Source of the DNA: Acidipropionibacterium sp.
GTDB taxonomy: Bacteria; Actinomycetota; Actinomycetes; Propionibacteriales; Propionibacteriaceae
Length of the DNA stretch: 64,000 nt
Assembly: GCA_022647765.1 (NCBI GenBank)
Contig: JALCLH010000016.1
Coordinates: 1 to 64,000 of the forward strand
Direction of reading: 5' to 3'
A program made the translations under genes and the position numbers. Each line of letters opens with the position of its first letter. Position 1 is the first letter of the stretch. The notes beneath the pieces were generated by a model. That model was given only the letters and a program-made list of their open reading frames with translations. It did not search any database and was not told the DNA's origin. Shown one piece after another: positions 9,457 through 17,965 of the stretch.

Positions 9457-10591
9457 CAGGGCTATCCATCTGGGCTGACCTGGCGTGGCGATTCCGCTGT
9501 TCTCCGCCAAGGCCGGTTCGCAGGGCCTCGTTCCAGACTGACAGGATGCCCCCGCCCACTCGGCGGCCTGACAGGACCCTGCGCGGACCCGGGCATGGCC
9601 ACAAGATCGGTGTAGCGCACCGGCTCATGACCCACCGCCAGCTCCATCACCCGCAGAAACACCAGCCCACGACTGCGCGACCGGCGCCGATTGAACCGGA
9701 AGCAGAACTCATCCAGGTACTCCTGAAGATGCTCGGGCCCGACCCCGCCCTGATGCGTCGACAGCAACCATCGCTTCACCAGGGACGCCACCCGGTGAAC
9801 CCCTGGCAGCAGGGAGTCGATGTCGCCACCGCGGGCCTTGACCGCGCGCTGACTTCGCCGGTCATGGACATACCCGTCCCCGGTGATCGACAGGTAGCCG
9901 CTCCACCCGTCGGTGATCACCGTGGACCCGGGCGCCACGGTCCCGGTGATGAACCCTCGCAGTGTGGCCGCCGACGCGTCGTCAATCACCTGCATCCGGG
10001 CCCGGCCCAGCCCCCCGGCAACCCGATGTTCCACAGCCACCACGACGAGAGTCTTCTTGCCCTTGGCCCGGCCCCCGGCAAGACCCTTCTCCTGTCCGCC
10101 GATGTAGGTCTCGTCGACCTCCACGGTCCCGGCCAGCAGGTCGCGGCCCGGCCGGTTGAGCACGCGGCGCAGCCGGTGGAGCATCGACCACGCGGTCTGG
10201 TAGGAACCGATGCTCAGGCGCTGCTGCAGCGACAGCGCCGAGACCCCGTCCTTGGATGCGGCGAACTCCCAGCAGGCCTGGAACCACACCGTCAGTGGTG
10301 TGCGGCGACGGTCGAACAGGGTGCCCGCAGTGACCGCGGTGGTCCTGCGGCACCCCGGGCACTTGATAGCTGAAGCGCTCACGTGCCAGCCGCCCTGGTG
10401 GGCGCAGTGAGGACAGATGAACCCGTCGGGCCAGCGCAGCCATTCCAGGTAGTCCAGGCAGTCGGCATCGGTGGTGAACCATGACTGGAACTCGCCCAGC
10501 GAGGCGGGGTAGTCCCGGCCCGCGCGCCGACGTGTCGCATCAGGCTCGTACATGGGACACCAGTCTAGGTCAGCTCAGATGGATAGCCCTG
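9457..10591 (-). mobile_element. Complete IS1595-family insertion sequence (1135 bp)
   Basis: Both ends are visible. The left terminus starts CAGGGCTATCCATCTG at 9457. The right terminus is its inverted copy ending at 10591, with 24 of the outer 25 bases identical. It carries one transposase gene and is flanked by an exact 8-bp duplication (AGTCCGTT). Removing the element and one duplication restores a continuous sequence, so insertion site and orientation are clear. It landed immediately beyond the 3' end of the small membrane-protein gene without destroying its stop codon. Confidence 0.93.
9462..10553 (-). CDS. IS1595-family transposase (ISXO2-like DDE domain)
   Basis: A 363-residue transposase. 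The N-terminus has a zinc ribbon (CPHCAHQGGW then KCPGC, about residues 48-73). The ISXO2-like catalytic domain follows, with VEVDETYIGG near residue 143 (first acidic residue) and VITDGWSGY near residue 213. The reading frame fills the element, its last codons lying inside the left inverted repeat. The gene is intact, so the element may still be mobile. Confidence 0.92.
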   Translation of the reverse strand: MYEPDATRRRAGRDYPASLGEFQSWFTTDADCLDYLEWLRWPDGFICPHCAHQGGWHVSASAIKCPGCRRTTAVTAGTLFDRRRTPLTVWFQACWEFAASKDGVSALSLQQRLSIGSYQTAWSMLHRLRRVLNRPGRDLLAGTVEVDETYIGGQEKGLAGGRAKGKKTLVVVAVEHRVAGGLGRARMQVIDDASAATLRGFITGTVAPGSTVITDGWSGYLSITGDGYVHDRRSQRAVKARGGDIDSLLPGVHRVASLVKRWLLSTHQGGVGPEHLQEYLDEFCFRFNRRRSRSRGLVFLRVMELAVGHEPVRYTDLVAMPGSAQGPVRPPSGRGHPVSLERGPANRPWRRTAESPRQVSPDG

Positions 10592-10597
10592 AGTCCG

Positions 10598-10849
10598 TTA
10601 CCGATTGTCCGCCCGCGGCGGGATTCCCGAAGGAGCGGGTTGCCGCTGTCCCACGACGAAGACTGTGATCCCGCCGACGATCAGCAGCACCCCGACCACC
10701 CCCAGAGCCCAGTCCATTGGATTGTTCAGATCGGGGACCATGTCGCGGTTCTCGATCCAGCTGTACGTGATGGCATCGCTGACATAGGTGAAGACCACCA
10801 CCAGCAGCCCGAGAACCGCCGATACGAGTCCCCAGCCTCGATCTTTCAT
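10598..10849 (-). CDS. Small two-helix membrane protein, function unknown
   Basis: An 83-residue protein with two likely membrane helices: about residues 7-28 (GLVSAVLGLLVVVFTYVS) and 46-67 (ALGVVGVLLIVGGITVFVV). No recognised domain. Its TAA stop overlaps the target duplication of the adjacent IS1595 element, so the insertion spared the frame. The ATG lies 3 bp after a short reading frame that looks like the end of a truncated upstream gene (10853-11004), suggesting it was once the last gene of an operon now cut by the IS1380 element. Confidence 0.5.
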   Translation of the reverse strand: MKDRGWGLVSAVLGLLVVVFTYVSDAITYSWIENRDMVPDLNNPMDWALGVVGVLLIVGGITVFVVGQRQPAPSGIPPRADNR

Positions 10850-10852
10850 CGA

Positions 10853-11004
10853 TCAGGGGCCGGTCGCTGCCCGACGGCCGTGCCGCCGGTCCGGCCCCCG
10901 AGTCTGCCAGAAGAGCATGACGATCCGCCGCATCACGCTGCGCAGGGCGGGCGGTCCAGGCCGAGGGTCTCCAGGTCGTAGGCGAGCAGAAGCCAGGCCG
11001 ACGG
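10853..11004 (-). pseudogene. Possible 3' remnant of an unidentified gene
   Basis: Between the IS1380 transposase stop and the small membrane protein the minus strand reads like coding sequence: AWLLLAYDLETLGLDRPP, then after skipping one base of a C-run LRSVMRRIVMLFWQTRG to a stop at 10853. No start or known domain is present. The likely reading is the tail of a gene cut off by the IS1380 insertion. It is too short to identify. Confidence 0.25.
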
Positions 11005-12470
11005 CCTATCCTGCCGGGCCCGGCAGCCCGCGCATCGCGAGCACCGCCGCGGCGACCGTGGCCGCCCAGCGATGCCGATCCGAGACGTGCAGCACCACTC
11101 GCCGCCCACTCCGCGCGATGGTTGCGGGCACTACGAACAGGCGATGCCGCAGTTTCTTCGGCTCCCACCTGCGCACCGCCTCCTGCGGGTGGGCCAGCAG
11201 TCCCATCCACGCCAACAGATCGGCGGCCATCGCCACGATCTGGCACCAGATACGGTTGGGCCCGAACCCATACAACGGCAGGTTCACCAGCCCCGTGTCC
11301 TTCGCATTACGGATCCGGTCCTCGCACCGGGCCCTCCGCCGGTGCCGCACCTCCAGATCCGGCAACTGGCCCTTCGTCGCGTTGGTGGCGAAGGCGGTCA
11401 ACCGGTAGCCGTCCACATCATCGAACCGCAGCTCAGCTCCAGCATCGGGATACTCCCGGCGCACGATGACCCGCATCTCCTTCGGCCACCCGGAAAGGTC
11501 CAGCAGCCCGGTGAACTCTGCGATGTCGGCCCCCTCACGCACTTCTCCGTTGCTGTTGTAGGCCGGGGTCCACACCTCTTCGGGGATCTTCTCGTACAAC
11601 TCCGGTGTGTCCATCGGCAGCGTGAACCCCACCGAGTAGGGCACCCGCCGGCGCACCAGCTCGTCGAGGGTCTGGTGGGTCGATCCGGCCCCATCGATGC
11701 GGACCAGGACCCGCCGGCCGGGCCGCCCGCCGACTCCGGCCTGATCCAGGGCCGCCCGGATCACCGTGGTGTGGTCGGCGGCCGTGTTGGATCCGGCGTT
11801 GCCCGGACGCAACATGATGACCCCGACCTCCCCGGAGCCGTGGGTGCCGTGGTCGATGAACGCGCACAACGGATGGTGCCCGTAACCCTTCTTGAACGTC
11901 GGGGCCGCCTGCTCCTTGTCCGAATGGGCGGTCACCAGGGTCGCGTCCACATCGATGATCAACGGATCCGCAGCGCTGATCCCGGAGTTCGGGGCATGAT
12001 CACCGGCCAGCGCCCACACGCGGGCGCGGGCGGCCTTCCGGGCGCGGCCGATGGCTTTCTCGGCGCGCTCGGCGTCGTCGCCGAGCAGGGCGATGAGTCG
12101 GGAGACGGTGGGGTCGGAGGCCACCGGCCCGTAGAGGCCGGGTTCGGCGCGGACCTCCGACAGGTCGGACAGGCAGTCCCCGCCCAGCGCCACCGACAGG
12201 GCCAGGTCGCAGACGATCTTTCCCGGATCGTGGGTGGCCAAGGGCTTGGCCCACCGGGACAGGGCCGCCGAGAGCTCCCGGTCCAGCCCGGAGGCGCGGA
12301 TGGTCTCGGTCAGCAGGATGCCGCCGGCCTGGCCGACAGCAGGCACGCTGGCGGTGTCGATGTGGAGGCGGGGGTACGAGCCGGTAGTCTTCATCTTGAA
12401 GGTGCTCCTTGATCTTGGTGGATTCTGACTCTCAACAAGCCCTATCCTGCCAAGTCAGGAGCACTTTCAT
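11000..12470 (-). mobile_element. IS1380-family element, ends not resolved
   Basis: The transposase gene is complete, but I could not find a convincing pair of inverted termini or a target duplication. An 11-base direct motif, CCTATCCTGCC, occurs just outside both gene ends (about 11005 and 12440) in the same orientation, which is wrong for terminal inverted repeats. The limits given are therefore approximate, and one end may be truncated. Confidence 0.5.
11006..12394 (-). CDS. IS1380-family transposase
   Basis: A 462-residue DDE transposase of the IS1380 family. Recognisable features are the N-terminal LHIDTASVPAVGQAGGILLT, the first catalytic aspartate in DPLIIDVDATLVTAHSDKE (near residue 145), the KKGYGHHPLCAFIDHG block, RIDGAGSTHQTLDELVRRR with the second acidic residue, and the C-terminal RRRARCEDRIRNAKDTGL with the glutamate. 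The frame is intact. It lies tail-on to the small membrane protein and head-on to the 3' end of hisS. Confidence 0.9.
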   Translation of the reverse strand: MKTTGSYPRLHIDTASVPAVGQAGGILLTETIRASGLDRELSAALSRWAKPLATHDPGKIVCDLALSVALGGDCLSDLSEVRAEPGLYGPVASDPTVSRLIALLGDDAERAEKAIGRARKAARARVWALAGDHAPNSGISAADPLIIDVDATLVTAHSDKEQAAPTFKKGYGHHPLCAFIDHGTHGSGEVGVIMLRPGNAGSNTAADHTTVIRAALDQAGVGGRPGRRVLVRIDGAGSTHQTLDELVRRRVPYSVGFTLPMDTPELYEKIPEEVWTPAYNSNGEVREGADIAEFTGLLDLSGWPKEMRVIVRREYPDAGAELRFDDVDGYRLTAFATNATKGQLPDLEVRHRRRARCEDRIRNAKDTGLVNLPLYGFGPNRIWCQIVAMAADLLAWMGLLAHPQEAVRRWEPKKLRHRLFVVPATIARSGRRVVLHVSDRHRWAATVAAAVLAMRGLPGPAG

Positions 12471-12612
12471 CTACTTTTGGGCGAGGGCCCGGGCACTCAA
12501 CGATGAAATACCCAGGCCAGTAGTGCACCGGTACCTCATGCGATGGGTGTCGCGTCTTCTCTCCGTCCCCGCCGCGCATCGGCTGCACTTCTGTCCCTCG
12601 GACGCCCCAATC

Positions 12613-13973
12613 TCACCACTGACCGACGACCCCCTGGGCGCAGATCGGCGGCCGGAGGCTCCCAGACCGCGGCGTCGGCGTCCACCTGATCCCCGGAGCG
12701 GATGTCCTTGACCTGGTCGGCGTCTTCCTGCCCGGCGCGACCGGGGAAACCATACGAAGGGAATCCCGCGCCGGTCGGCGTGCTTGATCTGCTTGCCGTA
12801 CTTGTCCGCCTTCGGCGCCACCTCGCAAGCGATCCCCCGTGTCCGCAGGGAGCGCGCCACGGCCTCGGAGGCGTCCCTCTCCTGTTCGGTGTTGACCGCC
12901 ACCAGCACCGCACTCGGCACAGAACGGGTTGAACTCAGCTGACCCTTGGAGATCACCGGGGCCAGCAGCCGGGTGAGCCCCAACGAGATGCCGACGCCGG
13001 GGTAGGTGTGCTTGCCGTCGGAGGCCAGCGAGTCGTATCGGCCGCCCGAGGACACCGATCCCATCGACTCGTGGCCGACCAGCTCGGTCTCGTAGACGGT
13101 GCCGGTGTAGTAGTCCAGCCCGCGGGCGATCTTGAGATCGGCAACCATCCGTCCGGGCACCGCCCGGTTGACCGCGGTGACGACCCGGTCGAGGGAGTCC
13201 AGCCCCTCCTCCAGCATGTCGTTGGCCACCCCGAGCTCGCGGACCTGCTCGATGAAGGTGTGATCGGCCGAGGAGATCCCGGCCAGCGCCACGCACTTGT
13301 CGGCCTGCTCGTCGCTCAGCCCGAGTTCGGTGGTGAGCAGCTCGTGGACGGCGTCCGGCCCGATCTTGTCGTACTTGTCGACCCGCTGCAGGACGCCGGC
13401 CGGCTCCTCGATCCCCAGCCCGCGGTAGAACCCCTCGGACAGCTTGCGGTTGTTGACGTGCATCAGCACCGGCGGGAAGCCGAGCTCGACGTGCAGCCGC
13501 TCCAGGGCCTCCAGCATCACCAGCGGCGCCTCGACGTCGTGGTGCTCGGCCAGCGTCTCGGAGCCGACGATGTCGATGTCGGCCTGGGTGAACTCGCGGT
13601 AGCGGCCCTCCTGGGGCCTCTCCCCGCGCCACACCTTCTGGATCTGGTAGCGGCGGAACGGGAAGGCCAGATGCCCGGCATTCTCCAGCACGTAGCGGGC
13701 GAAGGGCACCGTGAGGTCGAAGTGCAGGCCCAGCTGGTCCTTGTCCTTGCGGGAGTCGTGCTCGTCGGCCTGCAGCCGGCTCACGACGTAGACCTCTTTG
13801 TCGATCTCGCCCTTGCGAGTCAGCGATTCCATCGTCTCCACCGCGCGGGTGGTCACCGGGGCGAATCCGTGAAGCTCGAAGGTCTCCTCAAGAATCCTGA
13901 CGACATGGTTCTCCACCATCTGCCCCGCGGGCAGGAACTCGGGGAAACCGGACAGGGGCTTGAGGCGGGACAT
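12613..13973 (-). CDS. hisS: Histidyl-tRNA synthetase (two C-terminal frameshifts in this sequence)
   Basis: Class II aminoacyl-tRNA synthetase charging tRNA-His. It shows motif 2 (QIQKVWRGERPQEGRYREFT), the histidine loop ARGLDYYTGTVYE and the motif 3 region GVGISLGLTRLL. After codon 409 the frame slips at a GGGG run (12743-12746, plus strand). With one base removed there it continues GRAGQEDADQVKDIRSGDQV. A second extra base at 12636-12638 then gives an end at 12613 and about 452 residues, normal for the family. Taken literally, the frame instead runs 90 out-of-frame codons to 12471. Because the gene is essential, these are most likely sequence errors. AAGGAA precedes the ATG. Confidence 0.88.
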
Positions 13974-14067
13974 GAGAAATTCCTTCTGATATGAGTCTGA
14001 TCTGAGATTGAGCGGATATGAGCTGAGGACAAGTGTGGCTGAATGCGCCGGCGGGCGGGACGCCGTC

Positions 14068-14742
14068 TCAGGCGAAGGCCTGAAGATACGGGTTGGTCCG
14101 CCGCTCCTGGTCCATGGTGGTCGCCGGGCCGTGACCCGGCAGCAGATGGCTGGCGTCGTCCAGCGGGCGGACGACCCGCTCGAGACTGGTGGCCATCACC
14201 TCCGGGTCTCCGCCGGGAAGGTCGGTGCGCCCGATCGAACCGGCGAAGACGACGTCCCCGGACATCACGATCGGCCCGTACTCATCGTCGATGAACCGGA
14301 TCATCGAGCAGCCCGGGGTGTGGCCGGGGGCGTGCAGGAACTCCAGATCGAAGCCGGCCAGCAGGTGATGGGAGCCGGGGGCGACGTCGACCACCTCCTC
14401 GGGCTCGGTGAGCCGGGTGCTCCCGTAGTACTGGGTGAGCAGCGGCGCGGCCTCGGCCATCAGCCCGGCCATCGGGTCCGACAGCAGATGCCGGTCGTCG
14501 ACCGGGCACAGCACCGGCGTCCGATAGCGCTGGCAGACCTCGCGAGCCGAGCCGACATGGTCGATGTGGCCGTGGGTGAGGGCGACGCCGACCGGATTGA
14601 GATGGTGCTCCTCGAGGCCGCGACCCAGCATCTCCATCGCCCCCATGCCGGGGTCGACGATGACGCAGTCAGAGCCCGGACCGGCCGCCAGGAGGTAGCA
14701 ATTGGCCTGCCAAGGGCCGGTGGCGAAGGAGGCGATGAACAC
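14068..14742 (-). CDS. MBL-fold metallo-hydrolase (glyoxalase II-like)
   Basis: A 224-residue zinc hydrolase of the hydroxyacylglutathione-hydrolase-like group. The metal motif THGHIDHVG (near residue 57), the downstream histidine in HAPGHTPGCSMI, the aspartate in MSGDVVFAGSIGRTD and the last histidine in LLPGHGPAT are all present. The substrate is unknown; the family handles thioesters and related compounds. The GTG at 14742 is preferred over an upstream TTG because AAGGTGG lies directly before it and the family usually begins FIASFATGPWQ. A gene of this type next to relA and hisS is a common actinobacterial arrangement. Confidence 0.85.
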   Translation of the reverse strand: MFIASFATGPWQANCYLLAAGPGSDCVIVDPGMGAMEMLGRGLEEHHLNPVGVALTHGHIDHVGSAREVCQRYRTPVLCPVDDRHLLSDPMAGLMAEAAPLLTQYYGSTRLTEPEEVVDVAPGSHHLLAGFDLEFLHAPGHTPGCSMIRFIDDEYGPIVMSGDVVFAGSIGRTDLPGGDPEVMATSLERVVRPLDDASHLLPGHGPATTMDQERRTNPYLQAFA

Positions 14743-14772
14743 AACAGCCACCTTATCGGGCAAGATGGCCCT

Positions 14773-16017
14773 ATGAGTCAGGTAGCAGGTCCGCAGTCAT
14801 TCGGTCGTGTCGGCGAGGACGGGACCGTCTATGTCCAGACCCCCGAGGGGGAACGGGCTGTTGGACAGGTCCCCGATGTCTCCGGCGAGGAGGCCATCGA
14901 GTTCTTCGTCAGACGGTACCGGTCGCTGGAGACGGAGGTGGATCTTCTGGAGTCGCGGCTGAACTCCGGCCGGTTGTCCCCGCACAACGCCCAGCAGACC
15001 GCCGAGAAGCTGCACAGCGAGATCCTGGAGGCCAACGCGGTGGGCGATCTCGCCGCTCTGGCGGCGCGGCTGGACGCCCTCACCCCCAGTATCGAGGCGA
15101 AGGCGGCGTCCCAGCGCGAGGCGAAGGCCGATGCCCAGGCCAAGGCGCGCCAGGCCAAGGAGGAGATGGTCGGCAAGGCCGAGCAGATCGCCGCCGGCAC
15201 CGACTGGCGCGGCGGGGTGACGAAGTTCCGCAACCTCCTGGACGAGTGGAAGAAGCTGCCCCGGATCGACAAGATCACCGACGACGAGCTGTGGCACCGC
15301 TTCTCCAGCGCCCGCACCACCTACACCAGACGCCGCAAGGCCCAGTTCGCCGAGCAGAACGCCAAGCGCGAACAGGCCCAGAAGCTCAAGCAGGCCATCC
15401 TCGAGGAGGCCCGTCCGCTGGCCGGCTCCACCGACTGGGGCGCGACCGCACGGGACTTCCGCGATCTGATGGCCCGCTGGAAGGCCGCCGGTCCCGCCCC
15501 GCGAGAGGTCGATGACAAGCTGTGGAAGGAGTTCCGTTCGATTCAGGACACCTTCTTCGACGCCCGCAACGCGACGATGGCCCAGCAGGACGAGGAGTTC
15601 AAGGGCAATCAGCAGGCCAAGGAGGAGCTGCTGGACGCCGCCGAGAAGCAGATCCTGCCGATCACCGACGTCAACACCGCCAAGGCGCAGTTCCGCACCT
15701 TCCTCGATCAGTTCAACGAGATCGGCAAGGTGCCCCGCGACTCGATCCGCCGGATCGATGCCCGGGTCCGCGATCTGGAGCAGAAGGTCCACGCGGCCGA
15801 GGAGAAGGAGTGGAAGCGCACCGATCCGCAGGCCCGCGAGCGCGCCGAGGACACGGTGCGGATGCTCCAGGGCCAGATCGAGAAACTCACCGCGGACGCC
15901 GAGAAGGCCGAGGCGGCGGGCAAGCAGAAGGACGCCGCGAAGGCCAGGGAGTCGATCGGCACCTACCAGAGCTGGCTGGATCAGGCGCAGAAGACCCTCG
16001 ACGACTTCACCTCCTGA
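14773..16017 (+). CDS. DUF349 domain protein
   Basis: A 414-residue, highly charged, mostly helical protein with several DUF349 repeats, recognisable by recurring W-(R/K)-x-F-R-x-L-x-x-W blocks such as DWRGGVTKFRNLLDEWKKL (about residue 142) and DWGATARDFRDLMARWKAAG (about 222). Long coiled-coil stretches fill the C-terminal third. No enzymatic motif is visible and the role is unknown. It starts at ATG 14773, 30 bp from the divergent MBL gene, and is a regular neighbour of relA in actinobacteria. Confidence 0.85.
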   Translation: MSQVAGPQSFGRVGEDGTVYVQTPEGERAVGQVPDVSGEEAIEFFVRRYRSLETEVDLLESRLNSGRLSPHNAQQTAEKLHSEILEANAVGDLAALAARLDALTPSIEAKAASQREAKADAQAKARQAKEEMVGKAEQIAAGTDWRGGVTKFRNLLDEWKKLPRIDKITDDELWHRFSSARTTYTRRRKAQFAEQNAKREQAQKLKQAILEEARPLAGSTDWGATARDFRDLMARWKAAGPAPREVDDKLWKEFRSIQDTFFDARNATMAQQDEEFKGNQQAKEELLDAAEKQILPITDVNTAKAQFRTFLDQFNEIGKVPRDSIRRIDARVRDLEQKVHAAEEKEWKRTDPQARERAEDTVRMLQGQIEKLTADAEKAEAAGKQKDAAKARESIGTYQSWLDQAQKTLDDFTS

Positions 16018-16065
16018 GCCAAGCCAGTTCGGCTGAGGCGGTCCGACGGCTAGTTGTCGACCCGG

Positions 16066-17502
16066 CTAGTCGCCGGAGCGCTCGGCGATGAGGGCCTTGA
16101 GGGCTTCGACATCGTTGGGCAGGTCGATGACGTGGCGGGGCTTCTCCTCCAGGCCCACGAACCGCGCCGGGCGATCGGGGCGGCGTCCGGTCGCCTCCTT
16201 GATGGTCTGCGAGAACTTCACCGGCAGGGCGGTCTCCAGCACGATCATCGGCACCTGCGGGTCGACGTGGCGCCGGGCCACCGTGACCGCGTCGGCGGTG
16301 TGCGGGTCGATGAGAACGCCGTCGCGCCGGTCGAGGTCGGAGATGGCGGCCAGCCGGTCGGCGTGGGTCGAGGAGCCGGAGACGAAGCCGAACCGGTCGC
16401 GGACGGCGGCGAACTCGGGCGTGCCGGACAGGTCGAAGACGCCGTCTTCGGGCAGCCGCCCGGCGAACAGCTCGCGGACCCGCGCGGAGTCGCGGCCCAG
16501 CAGATCGAAGATGAACCGCTCGAAGTTCGAGGCCTTCGAAATGTCCATGCTGGGCGAGGAGGTGGCCAGAGTCTCGGACGCCGAGCGGATCCGGTAGACC
16601 CCGGTGCGGAAGAACTCGTCCAGCACGTCGTTCTCGTTGGTGGCCAGCACCAGGGTGTCGATCGGCAGTCCCATCATCCGGGCGACGTGGCCGGCCATGA
16701 TGTCGCCGAAGTTGCCGGTCGGCACCGCGAAGGAGACCCGCTGGTCGTCGGCTGTGGTCACCCGCAACCAGGCGGCGATGTAGTACACCACCTGGGCGAC
16801 CAGCCGTGCCCAGTTGATCGAGTTCACCGCCCCGAGCCGATAGCGGTGCTTGAACTCCAGATCCCCCGATACCGCCTTGACCAGGTCCTGGCAGTCGTCG
16901 AAGACGCCGTCCACGGCGATGTTGACGATCGCCGGGTCGTCCAGGCTGAACATCTGCGCCTGCTGGAAGGGGGTCATCCGGCCGGCCGGGGTGAGCATGA
17001 ACACCCGGATGCCGCGCCTGCCCCGCATCGCGTACTCGGCCGCCGATCCGGTGTCACCGCTGGTGGCACCCAGGATGGTGAGGGCGGAGTCGCGGCGGGC
17101 CAGCTCGAACTCGAAGAGCTGGCCGAGCAGCTGCATGGCCATGTCCTTGAAGGCGGCGGTCGGGCCGTTGGACAGGTGGGCCAGCCACAGCCCGCCGTCC
17201 AGCTCGTCGACCGGGACGATCCGGGGGTCGGAGAAGACCTCGGCGCTGTAGGCGCGCTCGCACAGCGCACGGAGCTGTGCGGCATCGATGTCGTCGATGA
17301 ACAGGGAGAGCACGGCCTGGGCCAGGGCGGGGTAGCCCTCGGCGTCGAGGATCTGCCGCCAGCGGCCCAGGGTGGCGGTGTCCAGCTGCGGGTAGCTCTC
17401 GGGCAGATAGAGACCCCCGTCGGGGGCCAGGCCCTCCAGGAGGATGTCCCAGAAGCCGGGCCGGGGGTCGTCGGGCAGTCCGCGAGTGGAGAGATAACGC
17501 AC
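16066..17502 (-). CDS. thrC: Threonine synthase
   Basis: PLP enzyme converting O-phosphohomoserine to threonine, 478 residues from the GTG at 17502. The N-terminus VRYLSTRGLPDDPRPGFWDI matches the long (yeast/E. coli type) threonine synthases. The PLP lysine lies in GPTAAFKDMAMQLLGQLFEF, and the glycine-rich loop in LGATSGDTGSAAEYAMRG. A longer in-frame reading would run back into the intergenic repeats, so the GTG is chosen. A TAGAGT box lies just upstream, suggesting a short or leaderless transcript. The gene converges with the DUF349 gene; its 5' side faces the tandem repeat. Confidence 0.92.
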   Translation of the reverse strand: MRYLSTRGLPDDPRPGFWDILLEGLAPDGGLYLPESYPQLDTATLGRWRQILDAEGYPALAQAVLSLFIDDIDAAQLRALCERAYSAEVFSDPRIVPVDELDGGLWLAHLSNGPTAAFKDMAMQLLGQLFEFELARRDSALTILGATSGDTGSAAEYAMRGRRGIRVFMLTPAGRMTPFQQAQMFSLDDPAIVNIAVDGVFDDCQDLVKAVSGDLEFKHRYRLGAVNSINWARLVAQVVYYIAAWLRVTTADDQRVSFAVPTGNFGDIMAGHVARMMGLPIDTLVLATNENDVLDEFFRTGVYRIRSASETLATSSPSMDISKASNFERFIFDLLGRDSARVRELFAGRLPEDGVFDLSGTPEFAAVRDRFGFVSGSSTHADRLAAISDLDRRDGVLIDPHTADAVTVARRHVDPQVPMIVLETALPVKFSQTIKEATGRRPDRPARFVGLEEKPRHVIDLPNDVEALKALIAERSGD

Positions 17503-17540
17503 GGAAGAAACTCTACTCAAGTGGCCAGCGCGCACCCGCG

Positions 17541-17954
17541 GACCGGAGCAGCGCGGTTCCACGGTGCACTTTTCACTCGCGTAAGGACCGGATTCGCGGT
17601 GGGCGCCGATCTCATGGGGGTTGCGCGAGTGAAATGTGCAGGCTCACGTGGCCGGCGCGCACTCGAGTCTCCGCTCGCGGACCGGAGCAGCGCGGTTCCA
17701 CGGTGCACTTTTCACTCGCGTAAGGACCGGATTCGCGGTGGGCGCCGATCACATGGGGGTTGCGCGAGTGAAATGTGCAGGCTCACGTGGCCGGCGCGCA
17801 CTCGAGGTCTCCGCTCGCGGACCGGAGCAGCGCGGTTCCACGGTGCACTTTTCACTCGCGTAAGGACCGGATTCGCGGTGGGCGCCGATCTCATGGGGGT
17901 TGCGCGAGTGAAATGTGCAGGCTCACGTGGCCGGCACGCACTCGAGTCTCCGCC
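17541..17954. repeat. Three tandem copies of a 139-140 bp intergenic repeat with internal inverted arms
   Basis: This 463-bp gene-free gap between thrC (starts 17502) and relA (ends 17966) is filled by three near-identical units starting at 17541, 17680 and 17820, preceded by part of another unit end (17521-17540). The third period is one base longer. Each unit holds an inverted pair: TGCACTTTTCACTCGCG and, about 50 bases on, CGCGAGTGAAATGTGCA, a 17-base stem with one mismatch. Units differ at only a few positions, so they expanded recently. The open frames crossing it are artefacts of the repeat. Function unknown; it is placed to affect thrC or relA mRNA ends. Confidence 0.93.
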
Positions 17955-17965
17955 GCCGGCGGCAA

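Noticed and set aside
11000..12450. CCTATCCTGCC at both ends of the IS1380 gene as terminal repeats
   Set aside because: The two copies are in the same orientation, not inverted, and the flanks show no further match or target duplication.
12471..12612. 47-codon extension of HisS up to 12471
   Set aside because: It is out of frame with the conserved protein after codon 409; two one-base corrections give the normal C-terminus at 12613.
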